Position numbers and translations under genes: made by a program. A stretch of DNA of 64,000 nucleotides, taken from contig CM019823.1 of assembly GCA_009763385.1 (NCBI GenBank), forward strand, positions 167,988,302-168,052,301, read 5' to 3'. The notes under the pieces were generated by a model. It did no database searches and was not told the origin of the DNA. It worked only from the letters and a program-made list of their open reading frames with translations. Of the stretch, positions 45,001 to 55,743 are shown in pieces. The DNA is from Coix lacryma-jobi var. lacryma-jobi (Eukaryota; Streptophyta; Magnoliopsida; Poales; Poaceae). Each line of letters begins with the position of its first letter. Positions within the stretch are counted from its first letter, which is position 1.

Positions 45001-45365
45001 TTGGTGTAGGCTTGTGAACGACAAAATTGGATCACTTGATACGCAATTGGCCTACGCAGAGCAAACTGCAACTAAGCAGTAGGTCGACGCGCAAGCTAGA
45101 CTAACCACGGAAACTAGAGAAGCAGGCAAGACTGACAGGCATTCGCGACGCGACATGTGGGATAGCAGAAATTCTAACGAACAAAACCGTAACAAGGGGA
45201 GGAGAGACCCACCGCGAAACTGGCGGTGGTGACGCCGATGAGGCCGAAGATGAGGATTCCCCATGCCTTGGACGGCCGCCGCTCCTGCTCCCTCGACGCG
45301 CCGGCGCTGGCGCTGTGGCGGTCTGATTTGTCCTCCTGCGGGTGCGGGTGCGGGTGCGGGGCCAT
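42007..45365 (-). pseudogene. Membrane-anchored J-domain (type III DnaJ) protein, frameshifted in the HPD motif
   Basis: Seven exons on the minus strand: 45213-45365, 44740-44781, 44058-44192, 43645-43880, 43197-43233, 42200-42258 and 42007-42086. All junctions are canonical. Residues 1-33 are His/Pro-rich and charged. 34-51 (AWGILIFGLIGVTTASFA) is a single membrane segment. A Ser-rich and charged linker follows (YYQRMQQEYEEEQERV), then a Tyr/Trp/Arg-rich part (GYNYIPRDDWYWQTD) and a C-terminal J domain starting HYAVLGLDRSRATPYTDAEV. Exon 6 reads TAFRTKAMEVHH-stop. Relative to the family, one extra base sits between His212 and the expected Pro-Asp. Without that base the exon would be 58 bp and every phase would close to 246 residues ending FKEVVKSSEAIKWERKNGSS. 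As written, the product stops at 213, losing HPD and helix III and so Hsp70 stimulation. It may be a true null allele or a sequencing error. Confidence 0.82.
42709..42991. repeat. Tourist-like MITE with TAA target duplication
   Basis: Termini GGCCTGTTTGG and CCAAACGGCCC(C), flanked by TAA at 42706-42708 and 42992-42994. The interior has repeated AGAATCA and TGATTCT words that fold back. 283 bp, in intron 5 of the J-protein gene. Confidence 0.85.
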
Positions 45366-47265
45366 GTTCTATGGGGCTCCCCCCAGCAGATTCTTCTTAT
45401 CTCCCGGTTCGAGCTCGACGGCGAGGGGCGCCGGAGACCAGGCTCATGCTTTCCCGATCGAATTCCTTCTCCTTTACAGCCAGCTCCCTCCCCGCGGCGC
45501 TGCTGCGTTGGGCACGGCGACCTCGAGGTCTCGAGGGGGAGGACGAATTGGAGTTGGGTTGCTGGGGGGCACGGCCGGAAAACGGAAACGGGAGGGAGAC
45601 TCGCGAGGCGAGGCCCGATGCGTAGGGCGAGTGAGTTTGGGTTTGCTTGGGCACTCGCGTTCCGGGCGCCTGTGTGCGGTGTGCCACACGGCCACACGCC
45701 CACACCACCTATACAAGGAGGAAGCAGAGGATTCCAGTCCGAATAGGATCCACTCGAGGGCTTTCTCTTGTCAGCCAAACCGTGATCAGGGGCGCAGCCT
45801 GTTTAAAATTTTCTTCTAATTTTAGAGCTCTATAAAACTTAGAGCTAAAGTCTTTAAACATGTGATCTAAAATTAGCTTTGAACTTTAGCACACTTCATT
45901 TAAACTTGAGATCTTAAAACTGAGCTAAAATATTTGACATTCTCCCTCTCCTTCTATTTTGATCACGTTTTGGTTGCATTATTATTCTACTAAAATAAAA
46001 CTGAATTTCATTAGAATAGTTGATCACGTTTAGAAGATATGTTTAAATCTATAACGAATTCTACATAAAAAAACTAAAATAACTTATAATTTAGAATGGA
46101 GAGAAAGTAACTTAATAAATGAACCTGAGCAGAAAGGACTCGTCGAGGATGAATTCAACCTTGGTATATCAACCCATAAATCAAATATAATATTCATCAC
46201 ACAATGCAATGTAAATTTCGTCCCCCTACACCTTTTATTAGCTTGTTCGGCCGATGGTTTATGAGACTAAAAAATATTGTGTTCAATTAACTTGTGTGAG
46301 AGAAAAGGATACTATTCCATGAATAAAATGTAGTATTAATTATGGTTGATAAGCTAAAGCGAACATACTGATTATCTCATGTGTTATCCTTGACCGACGA
46401 TACATAATACTCTCTCCATATTAGTAAGACTATCTCCAACAACCAACACCCAAATACAATACCCATTTAAAATTTAGGTAGCGCTACAGTGAAAAGTTTC
46501 AATACTCATTTAACATCTTCTCCAACAATAAGACCTAAAAGAGAATCTTTTCTGTAAATGGGTTCTCAGGAGAGAGGAAACTCATATTTAGGTTATGCCT
46601 CTCAGACAACCCAAAATGAGTCTTCTGTATGGGTACTCTGTTGGAGGCTGATTTTAGGTCTCCTGTTACCTATTTTGTGTTTGGGTGCTCATATGGGGTA
46701 CCTGTTGGAGACAGTCTAATTCAAGTCGTTTTGACAGCAACACGGTCTTCAAAAGCATAACTTTGACTTTTTAATTTTTATAAAAATACTTATCACAAAG
46801 TGATATATGTATATTTTTGTGAAAGTACTTTTGAAGATAAATCTATTTCTATGCTTCTCATATTTTTAAACTCATTAACTTAAAAATTACTCATAATTTA
46901 TATTTCCAGTATTCAATTGAAGTCTTGTCCAAAACGACCGGTATTACTAATATAAAGGGAGTACGGTGGTAAAAAAACATCTATACCATCCTAATAAACA
47001 TACTAACCTAAGAATATAGGTGAATGTATAATAATAAATAATGATAGATTATTAATTCCATGCATAGATTCTAATAATAATAAGTTAATAATAATCTCTG
47101 TCGTCAGCATCATAAGGAAAAGCAAATTTTTTTTTTTAAAAAAAGCGACCAAAACAGATCCAAAAGCCACACAAATTCGCGATTTTCTTGCCACCGTGCC
47201 CAACCGGTGGACCCAGACCGGACCGCCACGCTCCTGTCGCCGCCGCCGTTGCCTACGAGCCCGGG
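45366..47265. promoter_or_regulatory. Divergent upstream region of the J-protein and HflX genes
   Basis: About 1.9 kb between head-to-head starts. 45366-45780 is GC-rich and is the likely promoter and leader of the J-protein gene. The many overlapping frames there are compositional. 45.8-47.0 kb is AT-rich and holds nested MITEs. 47160-47265 is the GC-rich leader of HflX. Confidence 0.45.
46409..46963. repeat. Stowaway-like MITE interrupted by a Tourist-like MITE
   Basis: The outer termini TACTCTCTCCATATTAGTAA and TTACTAATATAAAGGGAGTA are inverted. The inner element 46428-46716 (GACTATCTCCAAC ... GTTGGAGACAGTC) is flanked by TAA on both sides (46425-46427 and 46717-46719). It was therefore inserted into the outer element, and removing it restores a normal-length outer MITE. 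Confidence 0.75.
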
Positions 47266-48003
47266 ATGCTCCGCGGTGCCATCTCCCGCCTCGAAGCTCG
47301 CCTCCGCCTCCACGCCGACCCTTCCCCGGCTTCTCCTTACCTCCGCGCCCTCTCCACCCGCCGCGGCAAGCGCTCCTCCCCCACCGTGTCGCCCGCTGAC
47401 TCCGATGACGAGGGACCCCTGCGCGGCCTCTTCGTGCTATCCCGCGACCCCAAGTGCCCGCCGCGGCTGCTGGTGGTGCAGCCGCGCCTCCGCCCCGGAA
47501 GCCTCCTCGACTCTAAGCTCGCTGAGGCACTCAACCTCGCCAACTCCCTCGAGGAGCCCCGCGACGGCTTCTACCACAGCGAGTTCGGCGCCAAGGGCGC
47601 GCCGCCGCACCTCGTCGTCCAGAACCCCGCCTCCCGCGGTCGCTCACACGCTGGTATCTAGCTATATGCCTCACCATTTCTAGTGCTTAGCTCGATGGCT
47701 CTAGTAGGAGTGTTTTCGTTTGCATATGTAGCTGGGTTAGTTCCTGACTTTCTGTCACATTATGGATGTTTGTCCTTTTGCCGCATTCACCATAAATTGA
47801 GATTTTGTAAGAATTGCCTGAAATCCCGGTCTAAGCTCTATTACAGTAATGTGCGCAGGTAGTGACTCAATGCCTGCAATGTTTTCAATTAATCATTCTT
47901 CTGTGTTAACAACCGGAGGCTGGTTATATGGTTTGGGATGTAGTCCACAATAGGTAGTTTAGGAACTTAGGGTATACTCACTCTAGTACTAATAGTGCAC
48001 ATA

Positions 48004-48157
48004 GGGGTGGTAAAGGGCCTTCTAATTTGGCCAAGCAAATTTAAGGATCGGGCTCAATAAGGATCGAACCATAATATTATATTATTTTGAGCTAGAGTCA
48101 GATAGGGATTAGTTGGATTGTGAAAAAAGCATTAGGGCCATGATCCATTACCACCCC
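48004..48157. repeat. MITE copy A in HflX intron 1
   Basis: Termini GGGGTGGTAAAGGGCC and CATGATCCATTACCACCCC are partly inverted, with TA on both sides. 154 bp. An inverted copy lies in intron 10 (52019-52165). Confidence 0.75.
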
Positions 48158-48505
48158 TAAGTGCACATAGGGTACGCTGTTGGGCTGAAGATGTAGTTAC
48201 TGTGTGTTTTGACTTTTGAAAAGAGAGGGCCTGATGGGATCATTTTTGTTCTCTGTTGAGCTTCGCAAAAGTAAGTGACATGATTTCTGTCTCGTGAGAT
48301 TGCTTGCACCTTTTTTTTAGTGTTATTATTATATGGATTGGTGTACTATTTGCATTAGCAAAGTTACACAGACTGAGGTCAGACTTCCCACATGGCTTAA
48401 TGGTATTGCAAGTTCGTTTATATTGCATGTTCATAGATTCATTCCAAACATAGAGGCTGCGAAGTTTCCTTCCCCCCTTTTTAAATTGCAGCCTGTTGCA
48501 TAGTA

Positions 48506-48651
48506 CTCCATCCCTTTCAAATTGTAAGTCATTCTGGCTTTTCTAGAAACATAGCTTTTACTATGTATGTAGACAAATGTATATATAGGTGCATAGCAAA
48601 AGCTACATAACTAGAAAAACCAGAATGACTTACAATTTGGAATGGAAGGAG
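48506..48651. repeat. Stowaway-type MITE in HflX intron 1
   Basis: Near-perfect foldback: CTCCATCCC..TTCAAATTGTAAGTC at the left and GACTTACAATTTGGAATGGAAGGAG at the right. TA flanks. 146 bp. Confidence 0.85.
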
Positions 48652-51600
48652 TAACTCTTAACTTTATCCTGCAGCTTGCCCATATGTAACCCAGAGTATG
48701 CACATCTTGGCATTGTGTTTGATAAGATAGAGGGTTAAAATCTTGTGGTTCAATTGGTTGGTTTGTGCAGTTCTGCTTTTGTATAGAACTTCGAACCATT
48801 GTTGCTGTGGTTCTCAAATTGTTCTTTAACTTTTTTCCAACTGGTTTGCTAGCGTTTAAACTTTTCTGTCCACTTAGGTAGGCTACACATATTTATGGCT
48901 AGAACTACAAAAAAATTATTATATTTGACAGTTGATCATGTCAGATACATATTTCGGGCCTGGAACTGTGGATAATGTCAAGTGCTACCTGAGGGCATCA
49001 GAATCAGAGGTGCACTTTCTCTGACCCTTTACATGAGTAGTAGGGCTGTGGTATTTTATTCGTAGACGATGCACCACCCATTATTGTCCCTTCTTGGTGT
49101 TTGCACTTGCTTGAAATTGCTGTTATAACTCATGATGTACTGACAATTCCCCCAAATATGCTACATTAAGTAATCTTCACTTGTTTTGATCCTAACAGGA
49201 AGACGTGGATGCAGTTTTTGTCAATGCGATTCTCTCTGGAATCCAACAGAGAAACTTGGAGGCAAGTGCCATTTTCTCTCTCCCCCTCTTTTTCCTCGAA
49301 CATGCCCATGTTTTTCCTTTGTGTTGCATTTGACTTTGTGACCAGAATAACATAACGCCTTATTGTTCGTGTTAACACTTTGCTGAGCAGGTTGCCTGGG
49401 CAAAGCCGGTTTTGGATCGTGTTGGGCTTATAATTGAAATATTCAATGCTCATGCTGAAACAAAAGAAGCAAAGTTACAGGTGTTTGTTTGTCTAGATAT
49501 TGGACTATATGTTACTATGTCAAATATTTGTGGGGGTGGGGATATGGGGTATTTGGGTGATTGGGTCTTCATTGGACATACTATATTGACAAAATGGCAC
49601 TGGCATTGGTATTTGTTTAAGTATTTTACTTTGTCCATCACTTTACACAGTCAGAGTTGGCAGCTCTCATATACATGAAGACTAGGCTTGTTCGTGTACG
49701 TGGCCCAGGTGGACGACTAACTTTTGGTCCAAGTGGGGAGGCTGAGGTTGTCAGTGCAAAAGGGTATGATTCTTTTCTGTTGCATTTAATAACTTTGGAT
49801 AGTAATTTGTTTGATTGTATGAAATTTATACATGTGCATTTTGTGGGGATTACGGGGCGGGAGATATTGTGTTCATGTAACTACAGTTGATTTCAATGTG
49901 AAAGATATTAAATTCTTGATAGTTTCAAACATTATGAATTCTGTTTAGAAGTTCTTTTAACGTAACTGTTTAGAAGGTTTGGAAATGAGGGTTCGGGTTG
50001 TAAGGCATTGTTAGAGAAGAATGGAGGGAGTTTCCTCAATTTGCATATGTTTAGTTGGTATGGCTTCATTATAAACGAACTCATGAACTTATGGGCATAA
50101 TGACAACCTAGCTGCACAGATGTCTTTGGAAGAAAAAATATTTACATTAGATATGGATATCATTCTTATCGTTCGTATCATGTAATTGCTAGTTAAGTTA
50201 TGTTATATCCATGTGGCGAGATGAGTTATGACAAAATCCAACTCTGTGTAGCTCTTAATGCCATGCTTGCTGAATTTTAACTTGTTTCATTTCTTATGCT
50301 TTAGACTGAGTTGTACCGGATGCACATAGGAAAAAACCCACGGAGTATTGTAAATAAAACAAAAAAAAATGAGAATACATACATTTCATTCTATGATTTC
50401 TACAGTAGTTTAATTAATGTTTTGCCCTGGTTAACATGCTGTCTCAGACAGTATCTGTTATTGCATGACATTTTTTGTACGATTGACAATTTCACATAAT
50501 TTTGGTATAGTCAGGAGGATCCACATAGTATCTTATGCAATATTATATTGATCTGTAATACTAATACATTGTTTTTATAATTGTTGTTATTCTATTCTAC
50601 TTTCCTGAATTGGTCTCATAATAGGTTGATCGGTTCATTTGAAGTGATGATTCATTTGTTTTTTGACACATCGTTTGTTTGATTATTGTTGGATCATTGG
50701 ATGCAATGCTCATGTTGCTATTGTATTGTTCAGGAGAGGTAGTGGGGGGAGGGGATTCATGAGTGGTGCTGGTGAAACAGAACTTCAACTACAACGGAGA
50801 AGGTGCTTGACAATTGATAGATGATAAAAATTATCTAAAGTTGCAGCTCACAACAGTTTCTCATTTTACTTACCCACAACTCTTACAGAATCCAAGAACG
50901 CCGTGTGAGCTTGTTAGCTCAAATCGAAGATGTACGCCGTACTAGAGCAATACAACGTTCAAGTCGGAAAAGACATGGTGGCTCGTTTGGTCAAGAGCTT
51001 GTAACTGTTGCAGTCGTCGGATATACAAATGCTGTATGCAGATCCACTAAAATATTTTTCAAGCCTATGTGTCTTTGACAACCACTAACTATATTCTTTC
51101 AGATCACTATGCTAAATGTACTTGAGCTTTCTACAAACTAAATCTTGTACTTAGTCAAGTTCTTTTCTTTCCGTAGGGGAAATCTACGCTTGTGAGTGCA
51201 CTTTCTGAAGCTGATTTGTACAGTGATGACAGGTATGCTAAAATTAGATTCTATCTGTATTCACTTGCAGCAGCTATGACCAGAGAAATCATGCTCCTAT
51301 TTTGATTCAGGCTGTTTGCAACAGTAGATCCCCGGTTACGAAGTGTGATTCTTCCATCAGGGTACTGTAGAAAATATGCTACCATATATTGTTGGTAAAG
51401 CTGATTATGGTTTGCACTGGTTTAGCCCATGATATTGCATTTGTCTATTCAGGAGAAAAGCACTTTTTAGTGATACCGTTGGCTTCATCTCAGATTTACC
51501 AGTACAGGTAAGTATTCTCTTGCTCTTGAATATTGGAGATCCATTTTGAAAATAAAGTTTTTTCAGGTGTACTTTATCTGTTTTTTATTTTTCAGTTTGT

Positions 51601-52018
51601 ACTATAATCTTGTAGGCAACAGAGTAGGTAGCAATAGGACAGCTGTGTCCTAATTTTCTTTTTTGCCGAGTCGGACAGGCTACGCAAGTGTCAGATTCCA
51701 AGAGATATTTGACATGTCCCCATAAGGTTTGCCAAATTGGACACCCACACCCGAGTTGAACACTTCAACCCGAAGTCCGAACCGGGGTCCATTGGGTTGC
51801 TTCCTCAGCCAAGTCCATTGGGTTGCTTCCTCAGCCATTTCTAAAACCAATATTCACCTTATTATTAGTTTTAAAACATCCATGATTTTAATATATGGTC
51901 GAATCCAATTTCAAGTAATAAAAGTCTGGTCTTTTTAAGGAATATTTAGTTTCCTTTTACATGGCTATCAACTTATCAAGGCATTGCCTAGGTGCTGCTT
52001 TGGCATTGATGGTGGGCA

Positions 52019-52165
52019 GGGGTGGTAATGGATCATGATCCTTATGCTTCTTTCACAATCCAACTTGGCCCTATCTAATTTTAGCTCAAAATCATATAGT
52101 ATTATGGCCCGATGAGCCCGATCCTTAAATTTGCTAGGCTAAATTAGAGGGCCCTTTACCACCCC
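52019..52165. repeat. MITE copy B in HflX intron 10 (inverted relative to copy A)
   Basis: Reverse-complementing this segment gives a close match to 48004-48157 over its whole length, including AAATTTAAGGATCGGGCTCA and TTGGATTGTGAAA.AAGCAT. Confidence 0.75.
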
Positions 52166-54467
52166 AGGCAGTCATTTTATGGTTAATTGCATGGAGAAGG
52201 AGGTGGAGTTAAGTATGTAGAGCTCCTCGCAAATAAAGCTCGGCACACCTCCTATGGACCTGAAAACAGTGCAGCTCCTGCTGTTGGGATTCATGGCAAA
52301 GAAAGGAGAGACAGGACTCAGGAGGGAGGACTGAAGAGCGAAGAGGTGGCAGAGGAGGGGGTGAGCCCTAGTGTTCACGGCTAATGTAGAACCATAGGCC
52401 ATAAGCCCATAACTGAATCATGCGGAACCCTCCCTTTAATTCCTTCTCCTCTGCTCTTCTTCCTTCTGGCAGCCTCATCCTCCATTTCTCTACTGCTACC
52501 ACCTCATCCACATCAACATTGCTGCTGGTGCCGCTGCTGCCTCCTCACTGCTATCTTTTTCTCATCCTGCTCATCCACCTCTGCCACTTTCCACTTTCCG
52601 TCTTCCCTTTTTCCTCTCATAGGATGGGGTATTGCTTCATTATGTTAAGATAGCAAGCAGGTTCCTTGCCTCAAGCCCTCAACCCTCAATAATTTAATCC
52701 GTACTGATTTGGCAACCTTGACCTTTCTTCTGCATTGTTTGACACTTCCTGCAACAGACAATGTCCTTCCAATAAACATAGGGAAAATGAAATTTCATTT
52801 TGTTTATGTCATCTGTAAATTACACTATGTCAAGGTTATTGTTAACCTCTTCATTTTGTTTTTTTTCCAGCTAGTGGAAGCATTTCATGCGACCTAGAAG
52901 AAGTCGTTGAAGCAGACATGTTAGTGGTAGGTTTTGTTACTTTTCGTCTCCTGGAAGTCTGGAGTTGAACATGACTTATGATGTACTTTTGATTTCCTTC
53001 TTTAGCAACAAAATTTTATTCAGCCATGTGTGTTTTACTTATCAGATGCTGTCTAGTTCTAAGATATAAATTGTTTAGAGAATAAGAGAAAAGGACTAAG
53101 GTCTCGTTTTATCTTATATATGCATTGGTGCAGCATGTTTTGGATTCAAGTGCATCTAATCTTGAAGAGCATCGATCTACTGTATTGCAAGTACTGCAGC
53201 AGATAGGCGTTTCTCAGGAGAAGATCAACAATATGATTGAAGTTTGGAACAAGGTACCTACTGAGACTTGAGTTTTTTTTTCTAGATTGTTGGTTTTCAT
53301 TTATTTTTTTTCTATTGGGGCATTCCAGATTGATCTTGTGGACGAGAATGTTACATCTGATGGGATTGAAGATGAAATCTTCCTGACTGAAGGTGAAGAG
53401 GAGGATGACATATTCTCTGAAGATGATATTCCATCCAAGCAATCATCTTTTGATTCTGTAGATGATGGAGCAGATTCAGAATATTTATCAGAAGAAAATT
53501 CTGAAGATAGCAATGATGAAGTGCCATCTAAAGAGTCATTTGCTGAGCCAACCAAGATGGAAGCAATGAAAGAGTTATCATCAAAAGAATGTTTTGGAGA
53601 ACTTCATGTCCCAGATACAAATGGACAGACTTTGCCACAACCAACTTCCACTTCCCATGTAAAAACTTCCGCTGTCACGGGGACAGGATTGCAAGAGTTG
53701 TTGGCATTGATAGATAGGAAACTGACTGAACAACAAACTGTTGTGCAAAGAAGCTATGGACCTTTCGACAGAAAATGGAGGCCTAGCTCTGTGGATGGTG
53801 AAAAGGCTGCAGAGCAGTAGGTATGCGATACCTCCTTACTTTCCCTCTTTTATATGCTGCTGAGATCAGTAGCAGTATAGCTATCAGTTTCTGAGTTTGC
53901 ATACAGATGCAAACTACGCTGTGTGTTTGGATGCGCGTGTGCATGATGTATCATCTAAAGAGTATCTTAATATTCTTTCTGCAGAACTTTTGCATTAGAA
54001 AGATTGAAAGAAACTGTAGGAAGGGACCGTATGAATTTTGATCAATGTGAGTCACTTCAACAGACCTTTTGTACTCATGCTTCATGTTGCTAGATAGCAT
54101 CTTTATATTCGGAAAAGGTCCAAAATACTACCCTTAAGTATGACCTATGTCAATTATTTCAGTTGATCTAATTTACCTCTCAACAGGATTTGTCTTTTTT
54201 TTATTTCTCCACATTCAAGCTGGGACTGGAGGTAGTGAGGGACCGTTCCCTGTATATGTGGCCTTGCGTTAGCGCGTGGCACATCCTTTTTCTAAAATGC
54301 TAAAAAAAATAACACTCCATAGGTCTATGCCAATGCTAAAAAAACAGTAGTCATTGTTTCTTGCCACTCAGCCAACCAGATTCGTGCAACATGTTTTATC
54401 GGGCTTTGTTCGCTTAAACTTTTTAAGTTTACTGCAGTTTATTCTCTCACTAAACCCTTTGACATAC

Positions 54468-54555
54468 TACTCCGTCCCAAAAAGGATAACGTTTTAGCAA
54501 TGAATCTGTCCAGATTCATTACTAAAAACGTATCCTTTATGAGACGGAGGGAGTA
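54468..54555. repeat. Short Stowaway-type MITE in the last HflX intron
   Basis: CTCCGTCCCAAAAAGGAT and ATCCTTTATGAGACGGAGGGAG are inverted ends. ATGAATCTG/CAGATTCAT forms the central hairpin. About 88 bp. Confidence 0.8.
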
Positions 54556-54755
54556 GGTCCGTAATTTCGCAACGTACACTTTGACATTGATACCTTTTCC
54601 TCTCAATTTTGGCAGATTTACTAAAAGGAGGCCTCCAAGCAGATGTCAGGATTGATAAGTATGTCAGGGTTGACAGGAGGTACAAAGACATAATGGACAT
54701 TATTGTACTGATCAATTCTACCATTATCCGGATATGCGGAACAGACGAACAGTAG

Positions 54756-55670
54756 ATTCCGATTGTGTTGTGCGAGACTCTGTTTTTTAATCATACTCTG
54801 CAACAAGGAGACAAAGCACAAGCTCTATAGATTAGCAATTTCCCCTTTGATTGTATAAATACGTTACAATATAGAGAAAAAAAGAAGATTGTATACTGTT
54901 AGTAAACGTGTTTCTCTTCGTTACACTAACCTTTTGATAAATTTATGGTTTCATTTGCTTAATAGGTGTCTTCTCAAACGAATAGACAACAATACATGAA
55001 CGTGAAATTCATTCTTCAGTGAAACTAAATAACATGTATTTGTCATCCTATTACAATACATGGCCACACGAGGATTGGCCCGCCACTTAATCGCTAGAAA
55101 ATGAGATTATTCTTTCCTTAACCGTTTCCAATGAGTTTCAGGTTCAGAAGTGCTGCTGCTGTTTGATACGGAGTACACGATTTATTGATAGAGAGGAGGG
55201 GGGAAAATGGTTTGCTTGTTGGAAATGAAATTATTGACAGACATGAGGGAAAACAAATAAAAAAGGGAAAATAAAAGAAGGGGACGCAAATAGAAAGGAG
55301 GAAACAAAAAAAAAAGCAACAAAAAAGGGGGAAAATAGGATTGTTCTCTCCTTAACCTCTTGTTTCCAATGAGTTCCAGATTCAGATGTGCTGCTGCTGC
55401 GTGATAGGATTTCCTTGTTCGAAATCAAATCGTTGATAAATAGGAGGGGAAACAAAAAAGAAAATGAATATGAGCTCCCACGCAAACAGAAAGGAGAGAA
55501 CAGGCATGAGCTAAAACAAATAAAAAAGGAAAAATAAAAAGAAGGGAACGCAAATAGAAAGGAGAAAACAAAAAAAAACAGCAAAAAAGAGAAAACAAAA
55601 AAAAATGGAAAAAAAACAACAAAAAGGAGGATTTTTTTTGAAAAAACCAACAAAAAGGATAAAAAAAATT
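54756..55670. other. HflX 3' flank and A-rich tandem repeats
   Basis: Probable HflX 3' UTR to about 54.95 kb. From about 55090 to 55600 two related ~240-bp units lie in tandem, each with TTTCCAATGAGTT(T/C)CAG (55126 and 55366), GTGCTGCTGCTG and an A-rich GGGAAAATAAAAGAAGGG(G/A)ACGCAAATAGAAAGGAG tail. No gene. Confidence 0.6.
55661..55668 (-). terminator. RNA polymerase III terminator of tRNA-Ala
   Basis: A run of eight A on the plus strand is a T run on the minus strand two bases after the tRNA 3' end, the normal Pol III stop. Confidence 0.7.
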
Positions 55671-55743
55671 TGGAGATGCGGGGTATCGATCCCCGTACCT
55701 CTCGCATGCTAAGCGAGCGCTCTACCATCTGAGCTACATCCCC
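55671..55743 (-). tRNA. trnA-AGC: tRNA-Ala (anticodon AGC)
   Basis: 73 nt on the minus strand. The acceptor stem GGGGATG pairs with CATCTCC (one G-T). The D arm is GCTC..GAGC, the anticodon stem CTCGC/GCGAG encloses TTAGCAT (AGC), and the T stem CGGGG/CCCCG encloses ATCGATA. The discriminator is A and no CCA is encoded, as for a nuclear gene. The A box TAGCTCAGATGG and B box GATCGATACC are present. Folded by eye, with all arms intact. Confidence 0.97.

Larger units (their letters stand above)
47266..54755 (+). pseudogene. HFLX: HflX-family GTPase, organellar type, with a single-base deletion in the G domain
   Basis: Fifteen exons: 47266-47653, 48945-49009, 49199-49261, 49391-49480, 49651-49763, 50734-50802, 50889-51033, 51177-51232, 51311-51361, 51453-51507, 52871-52926, 53134-53253, 53329-53816, 53985-54046 and 54616-54755. 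The HflX N-domain ends in the Gly-rich RGSGGRGFMSGAGETELQLQ block and the RRRIQERRVSLLAQIEDVRR helix. The G domain has G1 GYTNAGKST (307-315), G2 FATVDP, G3 DTVGF (354-358), G4 NKID (423-426) and G5 SAVTG (538-542). About 110 acidic residues separate G4 and G5. The N-terminus is Arg/Ser/Ala-rich, like an organelle presequence. HflX proteins bind the large ribosomal subunit and split or rescue ribosomes. Exon 11 is 56 bp: after VEAFHAT a C is missing from a CCC run, giving TAG at once. With 57 bp all phases would close to 653 residues. As written, the product is 373 residues without G4 and G5. Intron 3 has a GC donor. Confidence 0.85.

Noticed and set aside
45226..45835. Several GC-rich frames on both strands upstream of the J-protein gene
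   Set aside because: They overlap the first exon and leader of the J-protein gene, resemble no family and follow base composition.
47188..47265. Longer HflX start at 47188
   Set aside because: That codon is TTG. The ATG at 47266 is the first in frame.
52420..52653. 77-codon Leu/Ser-rich frame in HflX intron 10
   Set aside because: No family resemblance, within an intron full of repeats, and pyrimidine-rich composition explains it.
53818..53820. TAG after AAEQ taken as the HflX stop codon
   Set aside because: The bases CA/GTAGGT form a splice donor, and two further exons (53985-54046 and 54616-54755) continue the frame exactly to a later stop. The total becomes a multiple of three once the exon 11 deletion is allowed for.
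55231..55728. Phe/Leu-rich 165-codon frame on the minus strand
   Set aside because: It reads through the tRNA gene and A-rich repeats. The hydrophobicity comes from T-rich sequence.
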